In this document: in pieces, positions 15,704-25,265 of the stretch
Numbering within the stretch: position 1 is the stretch's first letter
How the letters are laid out: the number at the start of each line of letters is the position of its first letter
NCBI RefSeq assembly: GCF_003933745.1
Contig: NZ_RSEB01000001.1
Span: forward strand, 868,001-932,000
Reading direction: 5' to 3'
Source: Glycomyces terrestris
Lineage (GTDB): Bacteria; Actinomycetota; Actinomycetes; Mycobacteriales; Micromonosporaceae
Length of the DNA stretch: 64,000 nt
Made by a program: the position numbers and the translations under genes
The notes under the pieces: generated by a model
The model's input: the letters and a program-made list of their open reading frames with translations, nothing else
Databases searched by the model: none
Told to the model about the DNA's origin: nothing

Positions 15704-16308
15704 AGGACCCCCTTGGTCGAGGGGATGTCGGTGCCGTCGATGCGGGTCGCGTACTTCAGGGCCCGCGCGAGGGCCTTGAACTGGGCCTCGATCACGTGGT
15801 GCGCGTCGGGCTTCTGGCCGGGGTTCGCGGCCCGGAGCACGGTGACGTGCAGGCAGATCCGCGCGTGGTACGCGAACGACTCGAGGATGTGCCGGGTCAT
15901 CGAGGTCGGGTAGTCGGTGGAGATCATCGGGGCGATGTCCATCGGCTCCTCGTGGACCATGTACGGGCGGCCCGAGAGGTCGACCACGGCGCGCGCGAGC
16001 ACCTCGTCGAGGGGCACCGACGCGTCGGCGAAGCGGACCACGCCGGCCTTGTCGCCCAGGGCCTCGGCGAACGCCTGGCCGAGCGCGATCGCGGTGTCCT
16101 CCATGGTGTGGTGGGCGTCGATGTGCAGGTCGCCCTTGACGGCGATCTTCAGGTCGAACCCGCCGTGCTTGCCGAGCTGGTGGAGCATGTGGTCGTAGAA
16201 GCCGACGCCGGTGGCGATGTCGACGGTCTTGTCGGTGCCGTCGAGGTCGACGTACACGTCGACGCTGGTCTCACCCGTGGTGCGGACGATGTGCGCGGTG
16301 CGGCTCAC
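15700..16308 (-). CDS. hisB: Imidazoleglycerol-phosphate dehydratase
   Basis: Dehydrates imidazole glycerol phosphate to imidazole acetol phosphate. A 202-residue monofunctional HisB without phosphatase domain. Both metal-binding repeats are visible: YDHMLHQLGKHGGFDL with DAHHTMEDTAIALGQA, and later ESFAYHARICLHV with DAHHVIEAQFKALARAL. The GTG at 16308 ([13 protein letters not shown]) is chosen because the family sequence starts there and a GAGGAG site lies upstream. The start overlaps the end of hisC by 38 nt. Confidence 0.93.
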   Translation of the reverse strand: MSRTAHIVRTTGETSVDVYVDLDGTDKTVDIATGVGFYDHMLHQLGKHGGFDLKIAVKGDLHIDAHHTMEDTAIALGQAFAEALGDKAGVVRFADASVPLDEVLARAVVDLSGRPYMVHEEPMDIAPMISTDYPTSMTRHILESFAYHARICLHVTVLRAANPGQKPDAHHVIEAQFKALARALKYATRIDGTDIPSTKGVL

Positions 16309-17446
16309 GTAACTTGCTCTCCTCGCTGTGCTGCTCGATCTGCTCCGCATCCGTCGCGAAGTACTCGGGGCGGTCGGTCATGGCGGCCTCGAAGGCGTCG
16401 AGGAGCGCGGTGGTCTCCTCCTCGGTCCCGGCCGTGACGCGCAGGCGGCCGGGGAGGCCGACGTCGCGGATGAGGACGCCCCGGTCGAGGATCAGGCGCC
16501 ACACGGCGGCGGCGTCGGTGAGGCCGCCGACGAGCACGAAGTTCGCGTCGGAGTCGGCGACCGGGAGTCCCTTGGCGCGCAGGTGCTTCACGATCCGGTC
16601 GCGCTGGTGCTTGAGCTCGTCCACTTCGGCCTGGAGCTGCGCGGCGCACGCGAGCGCGCCGCGCGCGGCGGCCTGCGTGATGCTCGACAGGTGGTACGGC
16701 AGGCGCACCAGCAGGAGCTTCTCGACCAGTTCGGGGTCGGCGGCGAGGTAGCCGACGCGGGCCCCGGCGAACGCGAAGGCCTTCGAGAGGGTCCGGGTGA
16801 CCACGAGGCGCCGGCGGCCCGGCAGGAGGCGCAGGGCGGTCGTCCCGGGGTCGCGGGCGAACTCGGCGTACGCCTCGTCGACGACGACCACGCCGCGGGC
16901 GGCCTCGTAGGCGGCCTCCACGACGGCGGGGTCGAGCGCGGTCCCGGTCGGGTTGTTCGGGGACACGAGGAACACGAGGTCCGGGTCGTGCGCCGCGATC
17001 GCCCGCGCCACGTAGGCGGGGCTGAGCGTGTAGCCGTCCTCGCGGCCGGCGTCGACGAAGGCCGTGCCAGTGCCGCGGGCGAGCAGCGGGTGCATCGAGT
17101 ACGAGGGCATGAAGCCGAGCACGGTGCGGCCCGGCCCGCCGAACGCCTGGAGCAGCTGCTGGAGGATCTCGTTGGAGCCGTTGGCGGCCCACACGTGGTC
17201 GGCGGTGAGCCCGTGCCCGAGGTAGGCGGCCAGGTCGGCGCGCAGCGCGACCGCGTCGCGGTCGGGGTAGCGGTTGAGGCCGCGCAGCTCCCGGCCGATG
17301 AACTCGGCGACGACGGCCGCCACGTCCTCGGGGATGGCGAACGCGTTCTCGTTGGTGTTCAACTGGACCGGGACGTCGAGCTGCGGCGCGCCGTACGGCG
17401 GCTGCCCGCGCAGCTCCTCCCGGAGCAGGGCCTCGATCTCGCTCAC
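16271..17446 (-). CDS. hisC: Histidinol-phosphate aminotransferase
   Basis: PLP-dependent transamination of imidazole acetol phosphate to histidinol phosphate. A 391-residue class I/II aminotransferase: substrate loop [36 protein letters not shown], the PLP Lys in [16 protein letters not shown] and the C-terminal Arg region [12 protein letters not shown]. The GTG start overlaps the hisD stop (GTGA). The C-terminus runs about 12 residues into the hisB gene in another frame, an unusually long overlap. Confidence 0.94.
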   Translation of the reverse strand: MSEIEALLREELRGQPPYGAPQLDVPVQLNTNENAFAIPEDVAAVVAEFIGRELRGLNRYPDRDAVALRADLAAYLGHGLTADHVWAANGSNEILQQLLQAFGGPGRTVLGFMPSYSMHPLLARGTGTAFVDAGREDGYTLSPAYVARAIAAHDPDLVFLVSPNNPTGTALDPAVVEAAYEAARGVVVVDEAYAEFARDPGTTALRLLPGRRRLVVTRTLSKAFAFAGARVGYLAADPELVEKLLLVRLPYHLSSITQAAARGALACAAQLQAEVDELKHQRDRIVKHLRAKGLPVADSDANFVLVGGLTDAAAVWRLILDRGVLIRDVGLPGRLRVTAGTEEETTALLDAFEAAMTDRPEYFATDAEQIEQHSEESKLREPHRAHRPHHG

Positions 17447-18768
17447 TGCGCCGCCCCCGCCGCGTCCTCGAACCGGGCGGACACCGCCGCGCCGTGGGCC
17501 GGCAGGTCCTCGGAGTTCGCGAAGTTCACGACGTCCGCGGCGACGGCCGCGAGGGCGTCGCGCGAGTAGTCGACGAGGTGCACGCCGCGCAGGAACGTGT
17601 GGACCGACAGGCCCGCCGAGTGGCGGGCGCAGCCGCCGGTCGGCAGCACGTGGTTCGAGCCGGCGCAGTAGTCGCCGAGGGACACCGGCGAGTACGCGCC
17701 GATGAAGATCGCGCCGGCGTTGCGCACGCGCAGCGCGACCTCGCGGGCGTTCGCGGTCTGGATCTCCAGGTGCTCGGCGGCGTACGCGTCCGCGACCCGC
17801 ACGGCCTCGTCGACGTCGGCGACGAGGATCGTCCCGGACTGCTCCCCCGCGAGCGCGGTCGCGATGCGCCCGGCGTGCCGGGCCAGGGGGACGCGGCGCT
17901 CGAGCTCGGCGTCGACGGCGTCGGCGAGGGCCGCGGAGTCGGTGATGAGGACCGAGGCGGCGGCCGGGTCGTGCTCGGCCTGGCTGATCAGGTCGGCCGC
18001 GACGTGCGCGGGGTCGGCGCCGGCGTCGGCGATGACCGCGATCTCCGTGGTCCCGGCCTCGGCGTCGATGCCGACCAGGCCGCGCACGGCGCGCTTGGCG
18101 GCGGTGACGTAGATGTTCCCGGGGCCCGTGATCATGTCGACCGGGTCGCACTCGTCGGTCCCGTACGCGAACATGCCGACCGCGGCGGGGCCGCCGACGG
18201 CGTACACCTCGTCGATGCCGAGGAGTCCCGCGACGGCGAGGATGCCCTGGTCGGGCAGGCCGCCGTTGGTCTTCTGGGCCGGGGAGGCGAGCGCGATCGA
18301 GTCGACGCCGGCGATCTGCGCCGGGACGGCGTTCATGATCACCGAGGAGGCGAGCACGGCGAGGCCGCCGGGCGCGTACAGGCCGACGCGGCCGACCGGC
18401 AGGTACCGCTCGGTGATCGTGCCGCCCGGGGCGACCTCGGTGACGACGTCGGGGAGGCGCTGGGCCTCGTGCGCGGCGCGGACGCGGTCGATCGAGGTCC
18501 GGTAGGCGCGGCGCAGCTCAGGGTCGAGCTCCTCCACGGCGGCCTTGATCGCGGCCTCGGGGACGCGCAGGTGCTCCAGATGCACGCCGTCGAAGCGCTC
18601 GACGATCTCGACCACGGCGGCGGTCCCGCGGTGGGCGATGTCGTCGATGAGCGGCTGGACCGAGCGGAGCGCCTCGTTCACGTCGAACGCGGCGCGCGGC
18701 ATCAGCTCGCGCAGGGCGCGGGCCGGGTAGTCGGATACGGCTCCGATGAGGTCGATGCGTCTGAGCAC
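17443..18768 (-). CDS. hisD: Histidinol dehydrogenase
   Basis: NAD-dependent two-step oxidation of L-histidinol to L-histidine, the last step of the pathway. 441 residues; family motifs include [31 protein letters not shown], the zinc/catalytic segment [27 protein letters not shown] and [20 protein letters not shown]. The GTG start lies 6 nt downstream of a -10 box, so the mRNA is probably leaderless. First gene of the his operon. Confidence 0.96.
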   Translation of the reverse strand: MLRRIDLIGAVSDYPARALRELMPRAAFDVNEALRSVQPLIDDIAHRGTAAVVEIVERFDGVHLEHLRVPEAAIKAAVEELDPELRRAYRTSIDRVRAAHEAQRLPDVVTEVAPGGTITERYLPVGRVGLYAPGGLAVLASSVIMNAVPAQIAGVDSIALASPAQKTNGGLPDQGILAVAGLLGIDEVYAVGGPAAVGMFAYGTDECDPVDMITGPGNIYVTAAKRAVRGLVGIDAEAGTTEIAVIADAGADPAHVAADLISQAEHDPAAASVLITDSAALADAVDAELERRVPLARHAGRIATALAGEQSGTILVADVDEAVRVADAYAAEHLEIQTANAREVALRVRNAGAIFIGAYSPVSLGDYCAGSNHVLPTGGCARHSAGLSVHTFLRGVHLVDYSRDALAAVAADVVNFANSEDLPAHGAAVSARFEDAAGAAQ

Positions 18769-18774
18769 GCTCCA

Positions 18775-18802
18775 AGCGTAGTCACCCGCATTTCCAGGTC
18801 AA
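18775..18802 (-). promoter_or_regulatory. Promoter of the his operon (leaderless)
   Basis: On the minus strand: TTGACC (18802-18797), 16-nt spacer, TACGCT (18780-18775), then 6 nt to the GTG of hisD. The start point would coincide with or touch the start codon. Confidence 0.65.
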
Positions 18803-18813
18803 AGGGCATACCG

Positions 18814-19473
18814 CTATTCGGGAGCGTCCGTTCGAAGGCTGGGCCGGCGTGACCAACCCGCGGCGACGGTGTAAGTGAAGGTCGCGGCGAGGGCCATGAC
18901 GGCGAGCGCGCCCAGGCGCAGGGCGTCGAGCGCCGCTGTGAGATCGCCGACCCTGAGCGCGGCCCACGCGGCGGCCGGGTCGAGCTCGACGAACAGGACC
19001 GACGGGGGGCGCCACATGTGCGCGCCGGCGGGGGCGCGCTCGACGGCGTCCCAGAACGCCTGCCATTCGATCGCGCCGATCTTCCAGGCCACGACCTGGC
19101 ACGCGACCGAGCCGATGACGAGGCCGAGGAGGAGGATCGGGCCGCGGCGGTCGCGCATCGCGGCCCAGGCGGCCACGGCGGCGAGGATGCCGAGGACGAG
19201 GCCGATGCCGGCGAACACGAGGTCGCCCTCGACGAACGCGTCCGGGTACGGCTCGACCATCGCCCAGCCGCCGTCGACCACGACGTACTCGACGCGGGGG
19301 GTGACGATCTGCCAGAGCATCGCGGCCGGGAACCCGAGCGCGGTGAGGATCACGGCCAGGAAGCCGGCGGCAAGGAGGTCGCGGCCGACGGTCCGCTGGG
19401 ACCGGGTCCGCTTGCCGCCGTAGACGTGCGGGTCGTCGTGCGGGTCGGTGCGGGGGGTCGCTTCGTCGGTCAC
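18814..19473 (-). CDS. Four-helix membrane protein of unknown function (DUF2567-like)
   Basis: 219 residues. A hydrophilic N-terminal 30 residues (MTDEATPRTDPHDDPHVYGG) precede transmembrane helices at about 32-55, 85-108, 115-135 and 180-205. Between the first two lies a soluble loop (TPRVEYVVVDGGWAMVEPYP) of the kind seen in the actinobacterial DUF2567 family; I am not certain of this match. It lies upstream of hisD on the same strand with the his promoter between them, and downstream of the MinD-like gene. Confidence 0.7.
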   Translation of the reverse strand: MTDEATPRTDPHDDPHVYGGKRTRSQRTVGRDLLAAGFLAVILTALGFPAAMLWQIVTPRVEYVVVDGGWAMVEPYPDAFVEGDLVFAGIGLVLGILAAVAAWAAMRDRRGPILLLGLVIGSVACQVVAWKIGAIEWQAFWDAVERAPAGAHMWRPPSVLFVELDPAAAWAALRVGDLTAALDALRLGALAVMALAATFTYTVAAGWSRRPSLRTDAPE

Positions 19474-19548
19474 GCCTGGAATCCTGCCACAGGGGGCTCG
19501 GCGGGGCTCGGGCTGTGCGGTTCGCGCGCGGGGCGGGGGACGGGGCCG

Positions 19549-20655
19549 CTACAGTCCGTCGACGATCGTGGCCGCGGCCTCGAACCAGGCGGCGCGGGTC
19601 TCGGGGCGCAGCGCGGAGAACTCGATCTTCGCGCCCGGCTCCAGCGACGGGTCGTACGGGACGACCGCGCAGGCGCGGGTGCGCTGCGCGAAGTGCCGCT
19701 GGAGGTCGTGCAGGAGCGGGCCCGGGTTCGGCGTGGGCATCGACAGGAGCGTGACCGCGTTCTTGACGAGGTCGCCGTAGCCGCCCTCCTCGAGGTGGTC
19801 GAGCATCCAGTCGGCGGAGAACGCGGCGTCCTCGCGGGGCACGGTGGTGACCACGAGCCGGTCGACCGAGGAGACGACGGTCCGCCAGTTCGGGGACTCG
19901 ACGTTGTTGCCGGTGTCGATGCAGACGAGGTTGTGCGTGCGGGTGAGGATGTCGAGGACGCGCAGGACCGTGGTCGGGTCGAGGCGGCGCTGGAGCTTCG
20001 GGTCCTCGTCGCCGGCGAGCACGTCGAAGGAGCCGTCGGAGGAGTGGCGCAGGAACTCGTCGAGGTGCTCGGGCAGGTGCACGCCGGCGGCCTCGACCTG
20101 GTCGAGGTGCTCCACGAGGTGGCGGATGGTGCGCCCGTGCCGGGCGGAGCCGGCGCGCAGGCCGAGCGTGCCGCGCAGTTCGTTGTCGTCCCAGGCGATC
20201 ACGCCGCCGCCGCGGGCGGTGCCCATGGCCGCGGCCGACAGGACGGTGGCGGTGGTCTTGTGCACGCCGCCCTTGGGGTTGATGAACGCGATGACGCGGC
20301 TGCGGCCGAGGTCGCGGCGGAGCCGCTGGAGCGCGACGGGGCTCGGTTCGACCTGCGGCTGCGGCTGGCGCGGTTGCGGCGGCAGCCCCTGCTGGGGCCG
20401 GATCGGCTGGGTCAGCTGGGCGGCGCTGGGCGGGGTCTGCGTGGCGACCGGCGGGCGGCGGCCCGCGGTCGGCACCGAGTAGTGCGCCTGGCCGGGCGGG
20501 GGGCCCACCGGCGGCGAGGGCGGGTAGGACTCGCGGGGCGGCGGCGTGGGGGTCTGCTGGGCGCCTCCGGCGCGACCGCGGCCGCGACCGAGCAGCTTCT
20601 GCCAGCGCGAGCCGTCGTTGTTGCGGTCGTTGCTCCAAGCTTCGGGCGTGTTCAC
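19549..20655 (-). CDS. MinD/ParA-like ATPase with proline-rich N-terminus
   Basis: 368 residues. The first 125 are Pro/Gln-rich and probably disordered. The rest is a SIMIBI ATPase with deviant Walker A FINPKGGVHKTTATVLSAAA and the switch-like segments VIAWDDNELRGTLG and LVCIDTGNNVESPNW. This arrangement matches the MinD-like chromosome-partitioning ATPases frequent in actinobacteria, some linked to type VII secretion; no ESX gene is present here. GTG start with GAGGAGG upstream. Monocistronic by position. Function beyond ATPase is unknown. Confidence 0.85.
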   Translation of the reverse strand: MNTPEAWSNDRNNDGSRWQKLLGRGRGRAGGAQQTPTPPPRESYPPSPPVGPPPGQAHYSVPTAGRRPPVATQTPPSAAQLTQPIRPQQGLPPQPRQPQPQVEPSPVALQRLRRDLGRSRVIAFINPKGGVHKTTATVLSAAAMGTARGGGVIAWDDNELRGTLGLRAGSARHGRTIRHLVEHLDQVEAAGVHLPEHLDEFLRHSSDGSFDVLAGDEDPKLQRRLDPTTVLRVLDILTRTHNLVCIDTGNNVESPNWRTVVSSVDRLVVTTVPREDAAFSADWMLDHLEEGGYGDLVKNAVTLLSMPTPNPGPLLHDLQRHFAQRTRACAVVPYDPSLEPGAKIEFSALRPETRAAWFEAAATIVDGL

Positions 20656-20875
20656 GTGCGACCTCCTCTCGACCGTTGCGGTGGTCGGTCCGCGAGCACC
20701 CCGGCTCGCGGTCCCGCGCCGTCCCGACCGGACACCGTTACCACCCGCGACTATTAGAACACAACGATTCCTCAAGGCCCGTTGCGAATCGCGGGCCGTG
20801 CGGGCCCGGGGGTGAGGCGTGCGTTACGTCCGCCCCGGCGGTGCGGCGGGCGCTTGGAACCAGTCTAGTGGCTCC
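20656..20875. other. Intergenic region between MinD-like and RluD-type genes
   Basis: About 220 nt on the upstream side of the MinD-like gene (minus strand). It should hold that gene's promoter, but no clear -35/-10 pair stands out; no hairpin or coding pattern seen. Confidence 0.4.
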
Positions 20876-21826
20876 TCATTGATCCGCCCGCAACCGCGCC
20901 AGGGCGGTCTCGAGGTCGTCCGGGTAATCACTCGTGAAGGTGACCGTGCGGCCGGTGGCCGGGTGGGCGAACTCGAGGCGGTACGCGTGCAGCCACTGCC
21001 TGGTCAGGCCCAGGCGCTCGGCGAGGACGGGGTCGGCGCCGTAGGTGAGGTCGCCCGCGAGCGGGTGGCCGAGCGCGGAGAAGTGGACGCGGATCTGGTG
21101 GGTGCGCCCGGTCTCCAGGCCGAGGTCCATCAGGGACGCGCCGGGGAAGACCTCGATGGTGTCGTAGTGGGTGACGCTGGGCTTGCCGTCGGCGACCACG
21201 GCCCACTTGTAGTCGTGGCGCGGGTGGCGCCCGATCGGGGCGTCGATCGTGCCCGAGAGCGGGTCGGGGTGGCCCTGCGCGACGGCCCGGTAGCGCTTCG
21301 AGACGCGGCGCTCCTTGAAGGCGCGCTTGAGCTCGGAGTAGGCGGCCTCGCTCTTGGCGACGACCATGAGGCCGGAGGTGCCGACGTCGAGGCGGTGGAC
21401 GATGCCCTGGCGCTCGTCGGCGCCGTGGGAGGAGAGCCGGTAGCCGGCGGCGGCGAGGCCGCCGGTGACCGTGGGGCCGGTCCAGCCCGGGCTCGGGTGG
21501 GCGGCGACGCCGACGGGCTTGGAGACGACCACGATGTCGTCGTCGTCGAACACGACGTCGAGGCCGGCGACGGGCTCCTCCAGGCGGACGCGCACGTCCT
21601 CGGGCGGCGGCGGGAGGACGACCTCCAGCCAGGCGCCGGCGGAGACGCGCTCGGACTTGGTGGCGCAGGGGGCGCCGTCGACGGTGACGTCCCCGGCCGC
21701 CACGAGCTCGGCGGCGACGGTGCGCGAGAGCCCGAGGAGGCGGGAGACGACCTGGTCGATCCGATGGCCCTCGAAGCCCTCGGGGACCGGCAGCGCGCGG
21801 GTCTGGCGCGCGGCGACGTCGCTCAT
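20876..21826 (-). CDS. rluD: RluA/RluD-family rRNA pseudouridine synthase
   Basis: 316 residues. An N-terminal S4 RNA-binding domain ([20 protein letters not shown], about 18-80) is followed by the pseudouridine synthase domain with catalytic Asp in [18 protein letters not shown] and the C-terminal [20 protein letters not shown]. Isomerises uridines in 23S rRNA; the lspA-rluD linkage is widely conserved. The ATG overlaps the lspA stop (ATGA). Confidence 0.92.
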   Translation of the reverse strand: MSDVAARQTRALPVPEGFEGHRIDQVVSRLLGLSRTVAAELVAAGDVTVDGAPCATKSERVSAGAWLEVVLPPPPEDVRVRLEEPVAGLDVVFDDDDIVVVSKPVGVAAHPSPGWTGPTVTGGLAAAGYRLSSHGADERQGIVHRLDVGTSGLMVVAKSEAAYSELKRAFKERRVSKRYRAVAQGHPDPLSGTIDAPIGRHPRHDYKWAVVADGKPSVTHYDTIEVFPGASLMDLGLETGRTHQIRVHFSALGHPLAGDLTYGADPVLAERLGLTRQWLHAYRLEFAHPATGRTVTFTSDYPDDLETALARLRADQ

Positions 21827-22431
21827 GCGGCCTCGGCCTTCGCGTCCTGCTCGTCCTTCGCGGCCCGCCGGGACTCCGGCGAGAAGCCGTGGCCGGTGAG
21901 CTCGAGGAGGACGATGAGGACCACGCCGCAGCACAGGGCCGAGTCGGCGATGTTGAAGATCGGGAACGCCTCGCCGAAGGGCTTGAACGCGCTGATGAAG
22001 TCCACGACGTGGCCGTGGGCGAACCCGGGCTCGCGGAAGTAGCGGTCCACGAGGTTCCCGGCCGCGCCGCCGAGGACGAGGCCGATCGCGACCGCCCACG
22101 CGGGGTAGGCGATCCGGCGGGAGAGGAACACCAGGAACACCACGACCGCCGAGGCGATGATCGTGAAGATCCAGGTGTAGCCGGTGCCGAGGCTGAAGGC
22201 GGCGCCGGAGTTCCACGTCAGGCTCAGGTAGACGAGGCCGCCGAGGATGCGGACCGGCTCCTGCGGGTCGAGGTTGGCCTCGGCCAGGAACTTCGTCCAC
22301 TGGTCCAGGCCGACGGCGAACGCCGCTGTGAGCAGGGCGGCCAGGGTCAGGCCCGGCCGCCTGCGCTTGTCCTCGGGGGTGTCGTCGGGCCCGGCGCCGG
22401 TGTCGGCCTCGGGCTGGGTGTCCTCGCTCAG
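21823..22431 (-). CDS. lspA: Lipoprotein signal peptidase II
   Basis: Cleaves the signal peptide of prolipoproteins at the membrane. 202 residues with four transmembrane helices and the catalytic Asp pair in [15 protein letters not shown] and [14 protein letters not shown]; also [10 protein letters not shown] and [10 protein letters not shown]. Start: no ATG or GTG fits near the family N-terminus. CTG at 22431 is preferred because it overlaps the upstream stop as CTGA, like the other NTGA junctions here, and has GGAGGA 6 nt upstream. The alternative ATG at 22518 would add 29 residues encoded inside the TraR gene. Confidence 0.92.
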   Translation of the reverse strand: MSEDTQPEADTGAGPDDTPEDKRRRPGLTLAALLTAAFAVGLDQWTKFLAEANLDPQEPVRILGGLVYLSLTWNSGAAFSLGTGYTWIFTIIASAVVVFLVFLSRRIAYPAWAVAIGLVLGGAAGNLVDRYFREPGFAHGHVVDFISAFKPFGEAFPIFNIADSALCCGVVLIVLLELTGHGFSPESRRAAKDEQDAKAEAA

Positions 22432-23033
22432 CGTCGCTCCTCCAGCTGTTTGCAACTGACGCAGAGGGTAGCCGACGGGAAGGCGGCCAGACGAGCCGCC
22501 GGGATGGGCTTGCCGCACTTCTCACAGAAGCCGTAGCCGCCCTCGTCGATCCGTTCGAGGGCGTGGCTGACCTGCCTGATGCGCTCGGAGATCGCCCCTG
22601 CCACGGCGACCTCGTGCTCGTGCTCGACGGTCTTGGAGCCGGAGTCGATCTGGTCGTCGCCGGCGGTGTCGCTCAGGCGCTCGCGCTGGGCGACGGTGAT
22701 CGAGTCGGTGTAGCGCCGCTGCTCGGCGAGGAGCTCGTCGAGCCGCTCCTGGAGCGCGGCCCGCAGTTCGTCCTGCTCGCTCTCGGTGCGCGGCTGGTGG
22801 TCGGCGTCGGCCGCCGCGGGCGGGGCCGGCTCGGCGGCCTTCGCCGCGCGCTTCGCCGGCGCCTTCTTGACGGACTTCTTCACGGTCTTCTTGGCCGGCG
22901 AGTCGGCTGCGGCCGCGGCGGTCTTCGCCGCGGCCTTCTTGACGGGCGCCTTCTTCACCGCGCTCTGCTTGGCGGCGGTCTTCACCGCCGTCTGCTTCGC
23001 GGCCTGCTGCTGGGTCTTCTTGGCTGGACTCAT
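22428..23033 (-). CDS. TraR/DksA zinc-finger protein with histone-H1-like N-terminus
   Basis: 201 residues. The first 75 are Lys/Ala/Pro repeats ([17 protein letters not shown]) like histone H1 tails. Then comes a coiled coil ([20 protein letters not shown], about 85-130) and a C4 zinc finger, [20 protein letters not shown] with [11 protein letters not shown]. DksA-type proteins bind the RNA polymerase secondary channel; the basic tail suggests added nucleic-acid binding (inference). First gene of the operon with lspA and rluD, about 190 nt downstream of a good promoter. Confidence 0.88.
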   Translation of the reverse strand: MSPAKKTQQQAAKQTAVKTAAKQSAVKKAPVKKAAAKTAAAAADSPAKKTVKKSVKKAPAKRAAKAAEPAPPAAADADHQPRTESEQDELRAALQERLDELLAEQRRYTDSITVAQRERLSDTAGDDQIDSGSKTVEHEHEVAVAGAISERIRQVSHALERIDEGGYGFCEKCGKPIPAARLAAFPSATLCVSCKQLEERR

Positions 23034-23227
23034 GACGCGCCTCTGGAGGGGTGTGTCGGCTCGGGTTCCGGTCTGGCCTGGGCACGCCGGGGTCGGGGCA
23101 GTGCCCTGGGTCGGGCGTTCGGCATCGCGGCTCCCGAGTTGGCGTACTCCTGACGTCCCCGTCGGAAACGAGGACAATGCGCGCCAGGCCCCGCCGAGGC
23201 GGGCACCTGCCGCGCAATTAAGCACAC

Positions 23228-23256
23228 AGGATACGCAAGACCTGCAACGAGGTCAA
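23228..23256 (-). promoter_or_regulatory. Promoter of traR-lspA-rluD operon
   Basis: On the minus strand: TTGACC (23256-23251), 17-nt spacer, TATCCT (23233-23228). The leader to the ATG at 23033 would be about 190 nt, longer than most in this window; it has no recognisable riboswitch or coding sequence. Confidence 0.65.
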
Positions 23257-23284
23257 TTACTTCGGGAACTTGCCTCCGGACTGT

Positions 23285-23352
23285 GCGTCAGGAAAACCGA
23301 GGCGTCAGGGAACCCGGGGCGTCAGGAGACCCGTGGCGTCAGGGAACCCGTG
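23285..23352. repeat. Four tandem 17-bp repeats
   Basis: GCGTCAGG-(A/G)(A/G)A-(A/C)CCG recurs at exact 17-nt steps (GCGTC at 23285, 23302, 23319, 23336). It lies just past the stop of the membrane-protein gene ending at 23366. Four copies with 1-3 differences each; non-coding. Confidence 0.75.
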
Positions 23353-23365
23353 CGGGCGCCGCGGA

Positions 23366-23968
23366 TCAGCGCCCGGCGAGCGGGGCCATCAGCAGGCGCG
23401 AGACCGGCTCGCACATGCCGCAGGGCGTGAACCCGAGTTCGAGCGCCTCGGCGACCGGGAGCGGCTCGTGCTCGCGGCCGTGCAGGTGCGCGCAGCGGGT
23501 GTGGTGGAAGCGCGGGCGGCCGTCGACCACGGCGACCTCGGTGTCCAGGCGCATGAGCGCGGCGGCCTCGACGCTGGACATGCGCTGCTCGGTGGGCTCG
23601 TCGGCCAGGGACTCGGGTGCCCGGTGGCTCGCCGCCTGCCGCGGCGGCTCCTCGAAGCGCAGCTCCGGGTCCCGGTCCACCGCGTAGTCGGTGGACTCGA
23701 AGACCTTGCCCTCCAGGAGCGGCAGCTCGGTGGTCGGGGTGTCGTCGCCGCCGATCCGGCGGAACTGCTGCGTGTCGTCGTCGGCCGTCCGCTGGGAGGC
23801 GATGCGCGGGCGCTTGGCGCCCCTCCCGCGGATGCCGACGTAGAGCGCGACCCCGGCGGCGAGGCTCGCCGAGATCGACGAGACCAGCAACTGGTCGTTT
23901 CCGGTGATCATGCCGGTGACCAGCAAGACCGCCGCAATGACGAGGATCAGCAGGCTGCTGACGATCAC
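23366..23968 (-). CDS. Membrane-anchored protein with C-terminal Cys-motif domain
   Basis: 200 residues. Two N-terminal transmembrane helices (MIVSSLLILVIAAVLLVTGM and VSSISASLAAGVALYVGI), a long polar linker, then a compact C-terminal motif: VVDGRPRFHHTRCAHLHGRE and PVAEALELGFTPCGMCEPVSR. The pattern F-H-x3-C-x2-L followed by G-F-T-P-C-x2-C-x-P resembles metal-binding Ada-like or HNH-associated knuckles. Function unknown. It lies between divIVA and the traR operon, on the same strand. Confidence 0.7.
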   Translation of the reverse strand: MIVSSLLILVIAAVLLVTGMITGNDQLLVSSISASLAAGVALYVGIRGRGAKRPRIASQRTADDDTQQFRRIGGDDTPTTELPLLEGKVFESTDYAVDRDPELRFEEPPRQAASHRAPESLADEPTEQRMSSVEAAALMRLDTEVAVVDGRPRFHHTRCAHLHGREHEPLPVAEALELGFTPCGMCEPVSRLLMAPLAGR

Positions 23969-24232
23969 GTCGAGTCCTCCCCTGCGCGCGGGCAGCGGTC
24001 CCGCACGCGGTCCGACGCGGCCCCCGGCGAACCGGGGACCGCGGATCGTTAACGCATGGTGGTGGCGGTGGTGAGGGCGTCGGCGGTGCTCCGCAGAGCA
24101 CCGGCGCCCTCACCCGCTCACCCATGGATAACGAGGCGATCCCCGTTCAGGTTATGCCCGCAGGCGTGCCAATGTCGCCTGGCGCGACACCTGCCTCGGC
24201 ACGCGGCAGCGGCCCCCGGAAGGCGGGGAGGG

Positions 24233-25183
24233 TCAGCCGCGGCCGCCCTGCATCACGAAGGCCGACCGGGCGCCCGTGCGCTCGTTGCCGGTCTCGCGCT
24301 GGGCCTCCTCGAAGGCCTCGTCCTGCGTGCGGCTCTGCTGGCCGTTCAGGTCGCGGAGCTGGCTCTCGAGGTAGAGCTTGAGGCGGGTGCGGTACTCGCG
24401 CTCGAAGGTCTTGAGCTCCTCGATGTTGTGCAGCAGCGAGGTGCGGGACTCCTCCAGCTGGCCGATGATTTTCTGGCGCTCCTCCTCGGCCTCGAGCTCC
24501 ATGCGCTCGGCCTTGTCGCGGGCCTGGCCGACCAGGTCCTCCGCCTGCGCGCGGGCCTCGGTGACCATCGTGTCGGCGTCGCGCTGAGCCTCGGTGACCA
24601 TGGTCTTGGACTCGCGCTGGGCCTGGGTCAGCATCGACTGCGACTCGCGCTGGGCGTCGGCGACCATCGTCTGGGCCTCGCGCTGGGCCTGGGTGACCAG
24701 GTCCTCGGCCTCCCGGCGGGAGTCCTCGAGGTGCTCGTCGGCGGTGCGCTGGGCGACCATGAGGAGGCGCAGGGCCTCCTGCTCGCCGCCGGCCCCGCCG
24801 GGCGCGGACGCGTCCTGCTGCGGGCCGCGCTGGGCCAGTTCCTGCTGGAGCTGCTGGGCCTGCTGCTGCGCGGCGACCATCTGCTGGTGCATCTCGTGCA
24901 GCTCGGCGTCGAGCTCCTGGAGCTGCTGCTCCATGGCGTGCTTCTCGCGCTGCACCCGGTCGAGTGCGGCGGCCATCTCGGCGTGGTCGGCGGCCCCGGG
25001 GGGAGCACCGGCGCGGAGGCTGTCGAGTTGCGCGCGAAGTTCGCCGTTCTCATCGCTGAGGCGAGCGAGTTCGCGCTCGACCTCGTCGAGGAAACCGTCG
25101 ACCTCGTCCTCGTCGTATCCGCGCTTTCCGAGCATGGGTTTCTTGAACGTGACGTTGTGAACGTCTGCTGGGGTCAGCGGCAT
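24233..25183 (-). CDS. divIVA: DivIVA / Wag31 polar growth protein
   Basis: 316 residues. The N-terminal membrane-binding domain ([20 protein letters not shown] and [20 protein letters not shown]) is followed by long coiled coils. Between about residues 150 and 240 there are repeated 11-residue units of the type AQRE-S/A-Q-S/T-M-V-T-E. The C-terminus is Gln/Arg-rich. It marks cell poles and directs apical wall growth in actinobacteria. The ATG at 25183 has AAGGAG upstream. It heads a cluster of division genes, all on the minus strand. Confidence 0.95.
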   Translation of the reverse strand: MPLTPADVHNVTFKKPMLGKRGYDEDEVDGFLDEVERELARLSDENGELRAQLDSLRAGAPPGAADHAEMAAALDRVQREKHAMEQQLQELDAELHEMHQQMVAAQQQAQQLQQELAQRGPQQDASAPGGAGGEQEALRLLMVAQRTADEHLEDSRREAEDLVTQAQREAQTMVADAQRESQSMLTQAQRESKTMVTEAQRDADTMVTEARAQAEDLVGQARDKAERMELEAEEERQKIIGQLEESRTSLLHNIEELKTFEREYRTRLKLYLESQLRDLNGQQSRTQDEAFEEAQRETGNERTGARSAFVMQGGRG

Positions 25184-25265
25184 TCGAAACTCCTTCTCAG
25201 CTGTTCGCCTGGCGCACAAGGCCACTCGACACGATAACCGCATCGTGCACCCCCGCCCGGAGCTG

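Noticed and set aside
23030-23227. Small ORF in the traR leader (65 codons)
   Set aside because: Arg/Pro-rich composition, early rare TTA codon, no ribosome site and a frame that runs into the traR start; probably untranslated leader.
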